From assembly GCF_039535095.1 (NCBI RefSeq), contig NZ_BAAAWN010000001.1:186001-250000 (forward strand): a DNA stretch of 64,000 bases. The letters are read 5' to 3'. Each line of letters begins with the position of its first letter. Positions within the stretch are counted from its first letter, which is position 1. The notes under the pieces are model-generated. The model saw only the letters and a list, made by a program, of their open reading frames with translations, had not been told where the DNA came from and ran no database searches. The position numbers and the translations under genes were made by a program. This DNA is from Arthrobacter ramosus (GTDB lineage Bacteria > Actinomycetota > Actinomycetes > Actinomycetales > Micrococcaceae). Shown here one piece after another: positions 43,103-52,410 of the stretch.

Positions 43103-44701
43103 TTGACCAGTTCCATCCCCACCAACAACGTCGGCCTCGCCGTCATGACCACGCTGCGGAACTACGGGATCGACGCGATCTTCGGGATCCCCGGTACCCA
43201 CAACCTCGAGTTCTACCGGCACCTTGAGCCGCTCGGCATTCGCCCAGTCACCACCCGTCACGAACAAGGAGCCGGGTACGGTTCCGACGGTTGGAGCCAG
43301 CTCAAGGGGCTTCCCGGCGTCGTGATCACCACCTCCGGACCCGGGCTGCTCAACGCGATGTCCGCCGCGGCCACCGCCTATTGCGAGTCCCGGCCCATGA
43401 TCATCCTGTCCCCGGGCGCGCCGCGCGGCAGCGAGTTTTCGGACATCGGGCTGCTGCACGAAACCAAGGACCCCACCGGCGCGGTCCGGGCTCTGATCGG
43501 TCGCAGCACCCGGGTAGCCAGTGGCAGCGAGGCCGTGGAGCTGATTCACGAGGCCTTCGCCTTCTTTGCGCATGGACGGCCGCGTCCGGTCCACCTCGAG
43601 ATCCCGCTGGACGTGCTTGAGGGCGCGTCCGACGTCGACCCTTCCGCTCTGGAGGCCCGCCCCTTGGGTGCGCCGAAAGCAGCAGCCGACGACGCCGTCG
43701 CCACCGCCGCCGACATCCTCCGCCGCGCTTCCAACCCGGTGATCCTGGCCGGGGGCGGATCGCTCGGAACCGGCGGCGCGCTGCTCGAACTTGCAGAGCT
43801 CTTGCAAGCCCCCGTGGTGACCACCATCAATGGCAAGGGCGCTATCCCGGAAGCCCATGCGTTATCGCTTGGTTCGGAAATCCGGCTCGCAGCGGCCCAG
43901 GACCTGTGCAACGCTTCGGACGCGCTGCTGGTGATCGGCTCCAAGGTGGGCGAATCGGAGCTGTGGGGCGGCAAGATCGTGCCGCAGGGGAGTTGCATCC
44001 GCATTGACATCGATCCGTCCCAACTTCAGTGCAACCTCGCGCCGGATGTTGAGCTCCTGGGCAACACGTCCGCCGTGGTGCCCCAACTGCTCGCGGCGGT
44101 CGCGGGACACTTTCCTGTTGTGGTGGCGGAACTGGCTCCGCTGCGTGCCGAACTGCAGGCGGAAGCCCGCTCCATTGCGCCCGTGCTGGCCCAAATCAAC
44201 GAGATCCTTGCAGCCGCGCTGCCGGCCGACACCGTTATTGCGGGCGATTCCTCGCAGATCACCTATTTCGGAACCACGTCCTTCTTCCCGATGCAGAAGC
44301 CGCATCAGCTCTTGTACACGCCCGCGTACGCCACGTTGGGTTATGGACTGCCGGCCGCGATTGGCGCGAAGGTGGCCGACCCCGATCGTCCGGTGGTGGG
44401 GCTGATCGGCGACGGCGCGCTCATGTTTGCTGTCCAGGAATTCATTACTGCCGTGGAACAGGGCGTGGACCTGCCCATTATCTGCATCAATAACGGGGGC
44501 TACGGCGAAATCCGGCAGAACATGGAAGACCGCGACCTGGCCCCCGTCGGCGTGAACTTGACGCAGCCGGACTGGGTGCGGCTGGCCGAGGGCTTCGGTC
44601 TGACGGCGTTCAACGTGGAATCCCTCGACGAGCTCGCCGGGGTTGTGACCAAGGCGCTCGCCGTCAAGGGTCCGAGCCTCATCCACGTGAGCATCGAGTA
44701 G
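43103..44701 (+). CDS. ThDP-dependent 2-oxoacid decarboxylase, AruI/acetolactate synthase-like
   Basis: The 532-residue enzyme has the Pyr domain with the activating Glu54 in TRHEQGAGYGSDGW, a central domain, and the PP domain with IGDGALMFAVQEFITAVEQGVDLPIICINNGGYGEI (ThDP and Mg). It resembles AruI (5-guanidino-2-oxopentanoate decarboxylase of the arginine transaminase pathway) more than true acetolactate synthases. It may decarboxylate the oxoacid formed by the aminotransferase. I use a TTG start at 43103, seven bases after AAGGA; an ATG at 43145 would cut off part of the fold. Confidence 0.88.
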   Translation: MTSSIPTNNVGLAVMTTLRNYGIDAIFGIPGTHNLEFYRHLEPLGIRPVTTRHEQGAGYGSDGWSQLKGLPGVVITTSGPGLLNAMSAAATAYCESRPMIILSPGAPRGSEFSDIGLLHETKDPTGAVRALIGRSTRVASGSEAVELIHEAFAFFAHGRPRPVHLEIPLDVLEGASDVDPSALEARPLGAPKAAADDAVATAADILRRASNPVILAGGGSLGTGGALLELAELLQAPVVTTINGKGAIPEAHALSLGSEIRLAAAQDLCNASDALLVIGSKVGESELWGGKIVPQGSCIRIDIDPSQLQCNLAPDVELLGNTSAVVPQLLAAVAGHFPVVVAELAPLRAELQAEARSIAPVLAQINEILAAALPADTVIAGDSSQITYFGTTSFFPMQKPHQLLYTPAYATLGYGLPAAIGAKVADPDRPVVGLIGDGALMFAVQEFITAVEQGVDLPIICINNGGYGEIRQNMEDRDLAPVGVNLTQPDWVRLAEGFGLTAFNVESLDELAGVVTKALAVKGPSLIHVSIE

Positions 44702-44729
44702 CCGCACCCGACGCCCCGCCCTCCCCGCG

Positions 44730-44832
44730 GACGCTCGCTCACTTATGACGCCTTTTACGCGGACGCTCGCTCACTTTCTTTAAGCAAGTGAGCGAGGGTC
44801 CGGCGGAAAGCCCCTATACGTGAGCGAGGGTC
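44730..44832. repeat. 32-bp family repeats, two forward and two reverse
   Basis: GACGCTCGCTCAC occurs at 44730-44742 and 44762-44774 (32 bases apart). Its inverted form GTGAGCGAGGGTC is at 44788-44800 and 44820-44832 (again 32 apart). The middle pair makes a hairpin (44761-44802) with a 16-bp stem, one mismatch and a 9-base loop. The site lies between the decarboxylase and M20 genes, in a 194-base space with no other feature. Confidence 0.95.
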
Positions 44833-44895
44833 ACTGGGGCGAGCGCGGGGCGGCGGAACAGTTTTTGGATCTGCGTGACTTTAGGAAGGAGCACG

Positions 44896-46515
44896 ATGAG
44901 CGGGACGGTCAAGAACGCCGAGTTGAAGGCCACGGCATGGGAGTGGGTGGAGAAGCAGAAAGAGCAGCTTTCCGCCTGGCACACGAATATTTGGGAGCTG
45001 GCCGAGCCGGCATGGCGGGAGTACGAGTCCTGCGCCTGGTACGTGAAGACGTTGCGCGAACATGGCTTCACCGTGGAGGAAGGCAGCGGGGGCATGCCCA
45101 CCGCGTTCGCCGCCGAATGGACAAGTCCCGCCGGTCCCGGCGCGCGGATCCTGGGCTATGCCGAATACGATGCCATCCCCGGCAATTGCCAGGCAGCGTC
45201 CACTAAGCGGGAGCCCCGAACCGGCATGTCGCGCTTTGCCCCGGGCCATACGGATCCGCACTCGGCTCTGGGTATCTCGACGCTCGCGGGGTTCCTCGCT
45301 GCAAAAGACACGATGCAGCGGCACAACATCCCGGGCACCTTGGTCTACACGGGCGAGCCGGCCGAGAAGGTCCAGGGATCCAAGGTGGTCCATGGCCTGC
45401 GCGGCTATTACGACAACCTGGATGCCATCATCTCGTACCACCCGTTCTATATGATGCCGCTGTGTAACACCGTCCGTTGGGACACCCACTGCGGGTCCTA
45501 CTACAGCAAGATCTACACCTTCACGTGCGACAGTCCGGAGGGCTGGAACAACACCTACGGCGACAGTCCCATCCCGTCGTCGCACTCCGCAGCCCGGGCT
45601 CCTGGAGCGGACGCCGCACTGTTCACGATGTTCTCGCTGACCAAAACCACTCAGGATTCGATGCTTCCGCAGGCAGGCGGTTGGTCGCTGTCGGAGGCGA
45701 TCCTCACCGCTGGGCAGGCGACGGCGGACAACCAACCTGCGGGGTTGGCCCAGATCCAGTATTCCTGGCGCTGCCCGAGCCTCGCCGAGGCCGACTCCGT
45801 GCTGGCGGTGCTTGATCGCAACGCGGAACTCGCCGCGGCTGCGTCGCATTGCAGCGTTAGTTCCCGCTGGGTGGCTCGCAACCGGCCGGGCATCGCCAAC
45901 CATACGGTTGCCCAAGTGGCGTGGGAGAACATCGCGGCCGTGGGCGCGCCGGTTTTGGATGAGCGGGCCCGTGAGATCGGACGCGAAATCCAGGCCTCGT
46001 GTGGAGTGGAAACCATGGAAAATCCGTTTCATCCGGCAACGGCCGAGCTCATCACCCCGCAGGACGCCGAAGCAGAGCTGCGCCGCCACATCCCGGCAAC
46101 CCAGCAGAACTGGACCAGCGACGACTATGTGGAAATGACCTGGTACGCGCCCACTATCCGCTTCTACACGGCGCGACCCACGTTGGCGCCGGATGAGAAG
46201 GGCACTGCATACCCGGGCTGGGCTATGACCGCAATGGGTGGCATCCCGGAGACGATCGACCCGACCATCACGGCGACAAGCAAGATGATTGCCGGCATGG
46301 TGCTCGATCTGCTGACTTCTCCGGAGGTGCTGGCGGAGGCAAAAGCAGAGTTCGACGCCGAGAAGCGCCGCCGCGGTGCCGTGGCACCGCTGCTTCCTGC
46401 CGATTTCAGCGCGCCGACGGATTTCCGTTGGCCCGAATACATCGGGGAAGGCAAAGCGCGCGCGTGGTGGATCCCCGTCTCCGAAGAGTCATGGAACACT
46501 GCCGGCGGCAACTAA
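44896..46515 (+). CDS. M20 family amidohydrolase, AbgB-like
   Basis: The 539-residue protein matches the AbgB/M20 amidohydrolase group: HTNIWELAEPAWREYESCAW, GYAEYDAIPGNCQ (Asp/Glu metal site), HTDPHSALGISTLAG, GEPAEKVQGSKVVHGLRGYYDNLDAIISYHPFY with conserved Glu and His ligands, and a lid domain. Known members split p-aminobenzoyl-glutamate or other N-acyl amino acids. The start at 44896 has AGGAAGG upstream. 32-bp repeats lie on both sides of the gene, setting it apart from its neighbours. It may free the amino acid from an imported conjugate. Confidence 0.9.
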   Translation: MSGTVKNAELKATAWEWVEKQKEQLSAWHTNIWELAEPAWREYESCAWYVKTLREHGFTVEEGSGGMPTAFAAEWTSPAGPGARILGYAEYDAIPGNCQAASTKREPRTGMSRFAPGHTDPHSALGISTLAGFLAAKDTMQRHNIPGTLVYTGEPAEKVQGSKVVHGLRGYYDNLDAIISYHPFYMMPLCNTVRWDTHCGSYYSKIYTFTCDSPEGWNNTYGDSPIPSSHSAARAPGADAALFTMFSLTKTTQDSMLPQAGGWSLSEAILTAGQATADNQPAGLAQIQYSWRCPSLAEADSVLAVLDRNAELAAAASHCSVSSRWVARNRPGIANHTVAQVAWENIAAVGAPVLDERAREIGREIQASCGVETMENPFHPATAELITPQDAEAELRRHIPATQQNWTSDDYVEMTWYAPTIRFYTARPTLAPDEKGTAYPGWAMTAMGGIPETIDPTITATSKMIAGMVLDLLTSPEVLAEAKAEFDAEKRRRGAVAPLLPADFSAPTDFRWPEYIGEGKARAWWIPVSEESWNTAGGN

Positions 46516-46519
46516 CCCG

Positions 46520-46710
46520 GATGCTCGCTCACATATGACGGCCAAATCCCAAACGCTCGCTCACTTCTGGCCCGAAAAGAGGGAATCCTCCAGCAGATCA
46601 TCTGCTGGAGGACTCCGCTATTTGCCCTTGTTTGTGAGCGGGCGTTACGCCGGTCGGCCTTGTTTGTGAGCGGGCGTTACGCCGGTCGGCCTTGTTTGTG
46701 AGCGGGCGTC
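46520..46710. repeat. 32-bp family repeats, two forward and three reverse
   Basis: Forward cores start at 46520 (GATGCTCGCTCAC) and 46552 (AACGCTCGCTCAC). Reverse cores start at 46634, 46666 and 46698 (GTGAGCGGGCGT plus T or C). All same-strand steps are 32 bases. Within the reverse set the whole 32-base unit is repeated without change. The last copy includes two bases of the bcp stop codon (46709-46711). The gap between M20 and bcp holds nothing else apart from one hairpin. Confidence 0.95.
46586..46612. terminator. Hairpin between the converging M20 and bcp genes
   Basis: TCCTCCAGCAGA (46586-46597) and TCTGCTGGAGGA (46601-46612) are perfect 12-bp arms with a 3-base loop, placed between the forward and reverse repeat sets. 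There is no clear T-run, but the stem is very stable and the position fits a two-way terminator. Confidence 0.6.
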
Positions 46711-47176
46711 ACAGACCGAGCTCGGCCCTCAGCGCCGCTACGTGGCCCTGGGCCTTGACCTGGTACTGGGTCAGCTTGACCTTGCCTTCGCCGTCGAGCA
46801 CAACGGTGGAGCGAACCAAGCCGTCTACCACTTCGCCGTTCACGAGCTTCTCGCCCCAGGCGCCGTAGGCGAGGGCCACGGCGTGGTCTTCGTCGGAGAG
46901 GAGCGGGAAGGTCAGCGAGAAGTCGCCGGCGAAGCGTGCGATCTTTTCCGGGGCGTCGGGGGAGATGCCCAGGACTTCGTAGCCCGAGGACTGCAGGCTC
47001 GAGAGGCTGTCGCGGAAGTCGCAGGCCTCGGCGGTGCAGCCAGGGGTGGCGGCTTCTGGGTAGAAGTACACGATGACGTTGCGTCCGCGGTAATCGGACA
47101 GGGACACCTTCTGGCCTTCGGAGTTAAGCAGCGCGAAATCGGGGGCCTGGGTTCCGGCGAGGAGTTTTTGGGTCAT
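46709..47176 (-). CDS. bcp: Thioredoxin-dependent thiol peroxidase (Bcp/PrxQ)
   Basis: The 155-residue peroxiredoxin has APDFALLNSEGQKVSLSDYRGRNVIVYFYPEAATPGCTAEACDFRD, with peroxidatic Cys47 in TPGCT and a second Cys five residues later that can act as the resolving residue, as in BcpQ-type enzymes. It reduces peroxides with thioredoxin. The gene is the last on its strand before the repeats, 67 bases after the winged-helix gene. A TATAGA box (about 47222-47227 on the minus strand) could serve as its own -10 element. Confidence 0.95.
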   Translation of the reverse strand: MTQKLLAGTQAPDFALLNSEGQKVSLSDYRGRNVIVYFYPEAATPGCTAEACDFRDSLSSLQSSGYEVLGISPDAPEKIARFAGDFSLTFPLLSDEDHAVALAYGAWGEKLVNGEVVDGLVRSTVVLDGEGKVKLTQYQVKAQGHVAALRAELGL

Positions 47177-47243
47177 GTTGCGATCCTTGACTTGTCGGGC
47201 AACCGCCGTGGCCGGCGATCAATCTATAGGTGTAACGGGCTGC

Positions 47244-47912
47244 CTAGATGCAGTATTCCGCTGGTCCGCGGACTGTGGAGCCTGGTCCGGGCACGAACTG
47301 GTAGCCGCCTCCACGCACTGTGGCGATGACATGGCGGGCTAAGCCCAGCTTGCGCCGGACGCGTCCAACATACACGTCGATCGACCGAAATGCCGCGCCG
47401 GGACAGTCAAGTGACTCCAGAAAACGTTGCAATTCTTCACGTGGGATGGGGCGGGACAGGTTTTCCACGAGGTAGCGGAGGAGGCTGTGTTCCATCGCCG
47501 TGAAGCTGACGGGGACACCATCGAGGAGGACGGTGTTCGCGGCGAGGTCCACTGCCACGGTGCTGCGTCGGCCGGCCAGGGAGACCGGCGGGTTGGCAGC
47601 GCCGTCGGACGCTTCCGAACCGGAAGAAGATGCCTCGGACGTTGCAGCTCCGGCGGCGGGCCACAGGAGGACTTCCGCCCCCGGAGCAAGTTTGCGGGCC
47701 CGGGCCAGGACCGCTTCCGCGGCCCGGGCCCAAACCTCGGGATCGATCTCGTGGCCTTCGCCGGGCTGTACCCACACGGCGAGTCCGCGCGGTTGCATCC
47801 CGGGCCGAACCAACCCGGGCCGAAGCGCGGAAGGCCGGGCGGCGGGCTGGTGCCGCGAGGCGTTGAGCCGTGCGGGCAGTTGCCCGTACGGGGCATGGAC
47901 GTTGACGGCCAT
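47244..47912 (-). CDS. Orphan winged-helix (OmpR/PhoB C-terminal type) protein
   Basis: The 222-residue protein ends in a Trans_reg_C winged helix (ANTVLLDGVPVSFTAMEHSLLRYLVENLSRPIPREELQRFL, then RSIDVYVGRVRRKLGLARHVIATVRGGGYQFVPG). There is no receiver domain; the first 110 residues form a Pro/Ala/Arg-rich region and a short conserved block (WARAAEAVLARARKLAPGAEVLLWP). It is therefore not a standard two-component regulator. The gene starts 10 bases after allB on the same strand, so it may be read from the allantoin operon. Target genes are unknown. Confidence 0.85.
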   Translation of the reverse strand: MAVNVHAPYGQLPARLNASRHQPAARPSALRPGLVRPGMQPRGLAVWVQPGEGHEIDPEVWARAAEAVLARARKLAPGAEVLLWPAAGAATSEASSSGSEASDGAANPPVSLAGRRSTVAVDLAANTVLLDGVPVSFTAMEHSLLRYLVENLSRPIPREELQRFLESLDCPGAAFRSIDVYVGRVRRKLGLARHVIATVRGGGYQFVPGPGSTVRGPAEYCI

Positions 47913-47922
47913 GGCTGCGGCC

Positions 47923-49284
47923 TTACACGCCGCCGCGGCGAATCAGCTTGCCGCTGGGCGTCCGGCCGTCGATCTCGCTCCCGCGCAGGTACGTTTTGCG
48001 TACGACGCCGGAGAGCGCCTTGCCGTCGTATGGCGTGATCGGGTTCTTGTGCTTGAGCTTCTTGACATCGACGACGAACGCGTCGTCCGGCGCGAAGATG
48101 GAGAAATCGGCGTCGTAGCCGAGAGCGAGCTGACCCTTGTTGTGCAGGCGGGCCAAGGCTGCGGGCTTCTCGGACATCCAGGAAACCACTTGCTCCAGGG
48201 AGATACCCCGGTGCCGCGCCTCGGTCCAGATCAGCGATAGCCCCAGCTGCAACGACGAGACGCCGCCCCAGGCCACGGCGAAGTCGCCGTTTTCCAGGTC
48301 TTTGAGGTCAAGGGTCGAGGGGGAGTGGTCCGAGACGATGCAGTCGATGGTGCCGTCCTGCAGGCCCTGCCAGAGCAGTTCGCGGTTGGAGGCTTCGCGG
48401 ATGGGCGGGCAGCACTTGTACGCGGTAGCGCCGTCGGGGATTTCCTCGGCCACGAGCGTCAGGTAGTGCGGGCAGGTCTCCACGGTGAGGTGGACGCCGT
48501 CGCGCTTTGCCGAAGCGATCATGGGCAGCGCGTCCGACGACGAGAGGTGCAGGATGTGGGCACGGGCGCCGGTCCAGCGGGCGCGTTCGATCACCTCGGC
48601 GATGGCTTTGTTCTCGGCGCCACGCGGGCGGGAGGCAAGGAAAGTGGAGTAGTGGGCGCCGCCGGGGTGGGGCGCGTGGTCGATCGCGTGGGAGTCCTCA
48701 GCGTGGACGATCATGAGGGAGTCGAAGGACTTGAGCTCGGCCATGTCCTCTTCCATCTCGTCCGCGTCCAGATGCGGGAACTCGTCGACGCCGGAGTGGA
48801 GGAGGAAACACTTGAAGCCGAAGACGCCTTCGTCGTGCAGCGGGCGGAGGTCCTTCTTGTTGCCCGGGATGGCGCCGCCCCAGAATCCGACGTCCACGAA
48901 CGCCTGGTCCTCGGCGACTTCGCGCTTGAGCTTGAGGCCTTCCACGTTGGTGGTGGGCGGGATGGAGTTCAGCGGCATGTCGATGATGGTGGTGACGCCG
49001 CCGGCTGCTGCTGCGCGGGTGGCGGAGGCGAAGCCTTCCCATTCGGTGCGGCCGGGCTCATTGACGTGCACGTGGGTGTCCACGAGGCCAGGAATGAGGG
49101 TTTCGTCGTCGCCGAGCTCGATGATTTCGGCGCCGCTGAGGCCGTTCCCCAGGGGTTCAATCGCGACGATCACGCCGTTGCGGACGCCGACTTCGCGGGC
49201 GGTGATGCCGGCGGTGGTGAGGATGCGCTGGCCGCGGATGACCAGGTCAAACGGGCCGTGTGCTGTGGTGGTTTCTTCAGACAT
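47923..49284 (-). CDS. allB: Allantoinase
   Basis: AllB hydrolyses allantoin to allantoate. The 453-residue protein has the cyclic amidohydrolase signs: [19 protein letters not shown] (His-x-His), [11 protein letters not shown] with the lysine that becomes carboxylated, [22 protein letters not shown] and [10 protein letters not shown] with the catalytic Asp. AAGGAG precedes the ATG at 49284; the start overlaps the end of glxK by 8 bases. It connects to uraH/uraD (20 kb away), which make its substrate. No allantoate hydrolase is in the window. Confidence 0.95.
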   Translation of the reverse strand: MSEETTTAHGPFDLVIRGQRILTTAGITAREVGVRNGVIVAIEPLGNGLSGAEIIELGDDETLIPGLVDTHVHVNEPGRTEWEGFASATRAAAAGGVTTIIDMPLNSIPPTTNVEGLKLKREVAEDQAFVDVGFWGGAIPGNKKDLRPLHDEGVFGFKCFLLHSGVDEFPHLDADEMEEDMAELKSFDSLMIVHAEDSHAIDHAPHPGGAHYSTFLASRPRGAENKAIAEVIERARWTGARAHILHLSSSDALPMIASAKRDGVHLTVETCPHYLTLVAEEIPDGATAYKCCPPIREASNRELLWQGLQDGTIDCIVSDHSPSTLDLKDLENGDFAVAWGGVSSLQLGLSLIWTEARHRGISLEQVVSWMSEKPAALARLHNKGQLALGYDADFSIFAPDDAFVVDVKKLKHKNPITPYDGKALSGVVRKTYLRGSEIDGRTPSGKLIRRGGV

Positions 49285-50500
49285 GGAGTTGCTCCTTGGT
49301 CTCGGTTCGCGCTGCGTCATGGGTGGGTGCCGCTTTTTCAGAGAGGCGCACGCCGATGTGCTTACCCAATTCTTCAAGCAGCGGCCCTGCTTCAGCTATA
49401 CATTTCTCTACATTGGCTTCGAGCTCGGTCAATGCGTGGACCGACTCGAAACCGGACTCCGAAATTTGTTTCGGGCTCAGCGTACTGCGGCCGCACACGG
49501 CAATCACAGGGATCCCGGAACGTGCTGCCGCCCGCGCCACGCCCATAGGCGTTTTGCCGAGCAGGCTTTGTTCGTCGAGGCTGCCTTCGCCGGTGATCAC
49601 CAGGTCCGCGCCCGCCAGCCGCTGCTCGAGTTCAGTGAATTCGAGGACGACGTCGATGCCCGGCCTGCGTGCCGCGCCCAGGGCCGCGATGGCAATGTAG
49701 CCGACGCCCCCTGCCGCACCTGCGCCCGGAGCCTGTGCGGCGTCCTGGGCTTCACGGCCGATCTCGCTGGCGAGCACCTGGACGAAGTGGGCCAACGCGG
49801 CGTCGAGCGTGGCGACGTCGTCCGGCGTCGCGCCCTTCTGCGGTCCAAAGATCGCGGCGGCGCCGGTGCGGCCCAAAAGGGGATTGTCGACGTCGGACGC
49901 CAGGACGAACTCGGTGACCTCCAAACGGACGTCGAGGTTCGAGAAGTCGATCCGGTCCAGGCGGGCCAGTGCTGCGCCGCCGCCGGGGAGTTCGTTGCCG
50001 TCGGCGTCGAGGAGGACCGCGCCGAGGCCTTGCAGGACGCCTGCGCCGCCGTCGGTGTTGGCACTGCCGCCGACGCCGAGGATGATGTGCCGGCAGCCGA
50101 GGTCCAGGGCCGCGCGGATGAGTTCGCCGGTGCCGAGGCTTGTGGAGTTCTTGGCCGTTTCGGTGTTCGGGGCGCTGCCGTCGCCGAAGCCTGGCAGCAC
50201 CGCAAGTCCGGAGACCGCAGCCATTTCAATGACGGCTTCCTCGCCGCGGACGGCGAATTCGGCCTTGATCGGCTGGCCCGTTGGGCCGGTGACCGTGGTG
50301 CTGCGGCGGGTGAAGCCGGAGCCGACGGCGGCGTCGAGAGTCCCTTCGCCGCCGTCGGCCACTGGAATGAGCGTGGTTTCAAAGCCCTCGCCCGGGCGGC
50401 TGGCGGTAAAACCTGCCCTCAGTCCCGTGCTCAAGCGGCTGGCGACCTCGGGGGCTGACAGCGATCCCTTGAACTTGTCCGGGGCTATGACCACACGCAT
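49277..50500 (-). CDS. glxK: Glycerate kinase (GlxK/GarK family)
   Basis: The 407-residue kinase starts [23 protein letters not shown] and has [71 protein letters not shown] and [22 protein letters not shown], all typical of the GK-I family. It phosphorylates glycerate, mostly at position 2, with ATP. It follows gcl by 22 bases and overlaps allB. It closes the glyoxylate-to-glycerate route formed by gcl, glxR and hyi. A second kinase of the same family lies at 59.9 kb. Confidence 0.95.
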   Translation of the reverse strand: MRVVIAPDKFKGSLSAPEVASRLSTGLRAGFTASRPGEGFETTLIPVADGGEGTLDAAVGSGFTRRSTTVTGPTGQPIKAEFAVRGEEAVIEMAAVSGLAVLPGFGDGSAPNTETAKNSTSLGTGELIRAALDLGCRHIILGVGGSANTDGGAGVLQGLGAVLLDADGNELPGGGAALARLDRIDFSNLDVRLEVTEFVLASDVDNPLLGRTGAAAIFGPQKGATPDDVATLDAALAHFVQVLASEIGREAQDAAQAPGAGAAGGVGYIAIAALGAARRPGIDVVLEFTELEQRLAGADLVITGEGSLDEQSLLGKTPMGVARAAARSGIPVIAVCGRSTLSPKQISESGFESVHALTELEANVEKCIAEAGPLLEELGKHIGVRLSEKAAPTHDAARTETKEQLHV

Positions 50501-50522
50501 TCCGTACCTCCTTCAGTACTTA

Positions 50523-52301
50523 CTAGTCCAGCAGGGCGATGATCGCAGTGGGTGCGTCTTCGCCGCGCTCGGCCAGTTCTTCGAACTCGTTCACGCCGTT
50601 GATTTCAACGCCCATGGAGATGTTGGTGACCTTCTCCAGGATCACTTCAACTACTACGGGAACCTTGAACTCGCCCATGAGTGCCTTGGCCTTGTCGAAG
50701 GCGGCCGGCAGGTCGGACGGGTTCTCCACGCGGATGGCCTTGCAGCCCAGGCCTTCGGCAACCTTGATGTGGTCCACGCCGTAGCCGTTTGTTTCCGGGG
50801 AGTTGATGTTCTCGAAGGCCAGCGACACGTTCTGCTCCATGTTGAAGCCACGCTGCGACTGGCGGATCAGGCCCAGGTACGAGTTGTTCACCACCACGTG
50901 GATGTACGGCAGGCTGAACTGTGCGCCCACGGCCAGCTCTTCGATCATGAACTGGAAGTCGTAGTCACCGGACAGTGCAACAACGGTCTCGTCCGGCTTG
51001 CCGCGGACAACGCCCAGAGCGGCAGGACATGTCCAGCCCAGGGGGCCGGCCTGGCCGGCGTTGATCCACTTGCGCGGGCCGAAGACGTGCAGCAGTTGCG
51101 CGCCGGCGATCTGCGAGAGGCCGATGGTGGACACATACGTGGTGTCCTTGCCGAAGGCCTTGTTCATCTCTTCGTACACGCGCTGCGGCTTGATCGGCAC
51201 GTTTTCGAAGTGGGTCTTGCGCTGCAGGGAACCCTTGCGCGCGGTGCACTCGGCAACCCATGCGGAGTAGTCCGGCAGGGACTTGGCTGCCTGGCGCTCG
51301 CGGGCCAGCTCGATCAACCCGTCCAGCGCCGCACCGGCGTCGGACGCGATGCCGAAGTCCGGCGAGAACACGCGGCCGATCTGCGTGGGCTCGATGTCGA
51401 TGTGCACGAACTTGCGGCCAGCCGTGTAGGTGTCCAGGCCGCCGGTGTGGCGGTTGGCCCAGCGGTTGCCGATGCCGATCACGAAATCCGAGGCCAGCAT
51501 GGTCTCGTTGCCGTAGCGGTGCGAGGTCTGCAGGCCCACCATGCCGGCCATCAGCACGTGGTCGTCCGGGATGGTTCCCCAGCCCATCAGGGTGGGGATG
51601 ACCGGAACGTTCAGCAGTTCGGCCAGCTCAACCAGCTGCGCGGAGGCGCCGGCGTTGATGATGCCGCCACCGGCAACGATCAGCGGGCGCTCGGCCGCGG
51701 TGAGCATGTCCAGTGCCTTTTCCAGCTGCTTGCGGCTGGCCTTCGGCTTTTCGACGGCGATGGGCTCGTAAGCGTCGATGTCGAACTCGATCTCGGCCAT
51801 CTGCACGTCGAACGGCAGGTCCAGCAGCACCGGGCCGGGACGGCCGGAGCGCATCAGCTGGAATGCCTTCTGGAAGGCGCCGGGAACCTGGCCCGGTTCC
51901 ATGATGGTCATGGCCATCTTGGTGACCGGCTTGGCGATGGACTCGATATCCACGGCCTGGAAGTCTTCCTTGTGCAGTTTGGCAACGGGTGCCTGGCCGG
52001 TGATGCAGAGCATGGGGATGGAATCTGCCCAGGCTGCGTACAGGCCGGTGATCATGTCCGTTCCTGCCGGGCCCGAGGTGCCGATGCAGATACCGATGTT
52101 TCCGTCCGCTGCACGGGAGTAGCCGTCAGCCATATGGCTGGCGCCTTCAACGTGCCGGGCCAGGGTGTGGCGGATACCGCCGTGTGCCCGCATGGCGGAA
52201 TAGAAGGGGTTGATTGCCGCGCCTGGCAGGCCGAACGCCTCGATGGCGCCTTCCTTTGCCAAGATGGCGACGGCTGCGTCTACAGTGCGCATCTTCGTCA
52301 T
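50523..52301 (-). CDS. gcl: Glyoxylate carboligase (tartronate-semialdehyde synthase)
   Basis: Gcl joins two glyoxylates to tartronate semialdehyde and CO2. The 592-residue ThDP/FAD enzyme begins [19 protein letters not shown] and carries Val51 in ARHVEGAS in place of the catalytic Glu found in other ThDP enzymes, the known mark of glyoxylate carboligase. The PP domain has [20 protein letters not shown]...[16 protein letters not shown] precedes the ATG at 52301; the frame open upstream of it is the glxR antisense side and is not used. It lies in the hyi-glxR-gcl-glxK-allB series. Confidence 0.97.
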   Translation of the reverse strand: MTKMRTVDAAVAILAKEGAIEAFGLPGAAINPFYSAMRAHGGIRHTLARHVEGASHMADGYSRAADGNIGICIGTSGPAGTDMITGLYAAWADSIPMLCITGQAPVAKLHKEDFQAVDIESIAKPVTKMAMTIMEPGQVPGAFQKAFQLMRSGRPGPVLLDLPFDVQMAEIEFDIDAYEPIAVEKPKASRKQLEKALDMLTAAERPLIVAGGGIINAGASAQLVELAELLNVPVIPTLMGWGTIPDDHVLMAGMVGLQTSHRYGNETMLASDFVIGIGNRWANRHTGGLDTYTAGRKFVHIDIEPTQIGRVFSPDFGIASDAGAALDGLIELARERQAAKSLPDYSAWVAECTARKGSLQRKTHFENVPIKPQRVYEEMNKAFGKDTTYVSTIGLSQIAGAQLLHVFGPRKWINAGQAGPLGWTCPAALGVVRGKPDETVVALSGDYDFQFMIEELAVGAQFSLPYIHVVVNNSYLGLIRQSQRGFNMEQNVSLAFENINSPETNGYGVDHIKVAEGLGCKAIRVENPSDLPAAFDKAKALMGEFKVPVVVEVILEKVTNISMGVEINGVNEFEELAERGEDAPTAIIALLD

Positions 52302-52344
52302 GGTGTGCTCCTTGAAAAGTCTGTTTTTGGGTGTAGTGGGGGAG

Positions 52345-52369
52345 CCGCCGTCGTGAAGCACGACGGCGG
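52345..52369 (-). promoter_or_regulatory. Hairpin in the glxR-gcl leader
   Basis: CCGCCGTCGTG (52345-52355) and CACGACGGCGG (52359-52369) are perfect 11-bp arms with a 3-base loop, 43 bases before the gcl start in the direction of transcription. No U-run follows, so it may set relative expression by RNA processing or partial termination. Confidence 0.5.
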
Positions 52370-52410
52370 TTGCCCGGTTTTGCTTGTTTCCGGCCTGTCG
52401 CCGGGATGCT

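Noticed and set aside
43103..44701. True acetolactate synthase (ilvB)
   Set aside because: No regulatory subunit gene follows, and the Pyr-domain motif and context fit AruI-like decarboxylases better.
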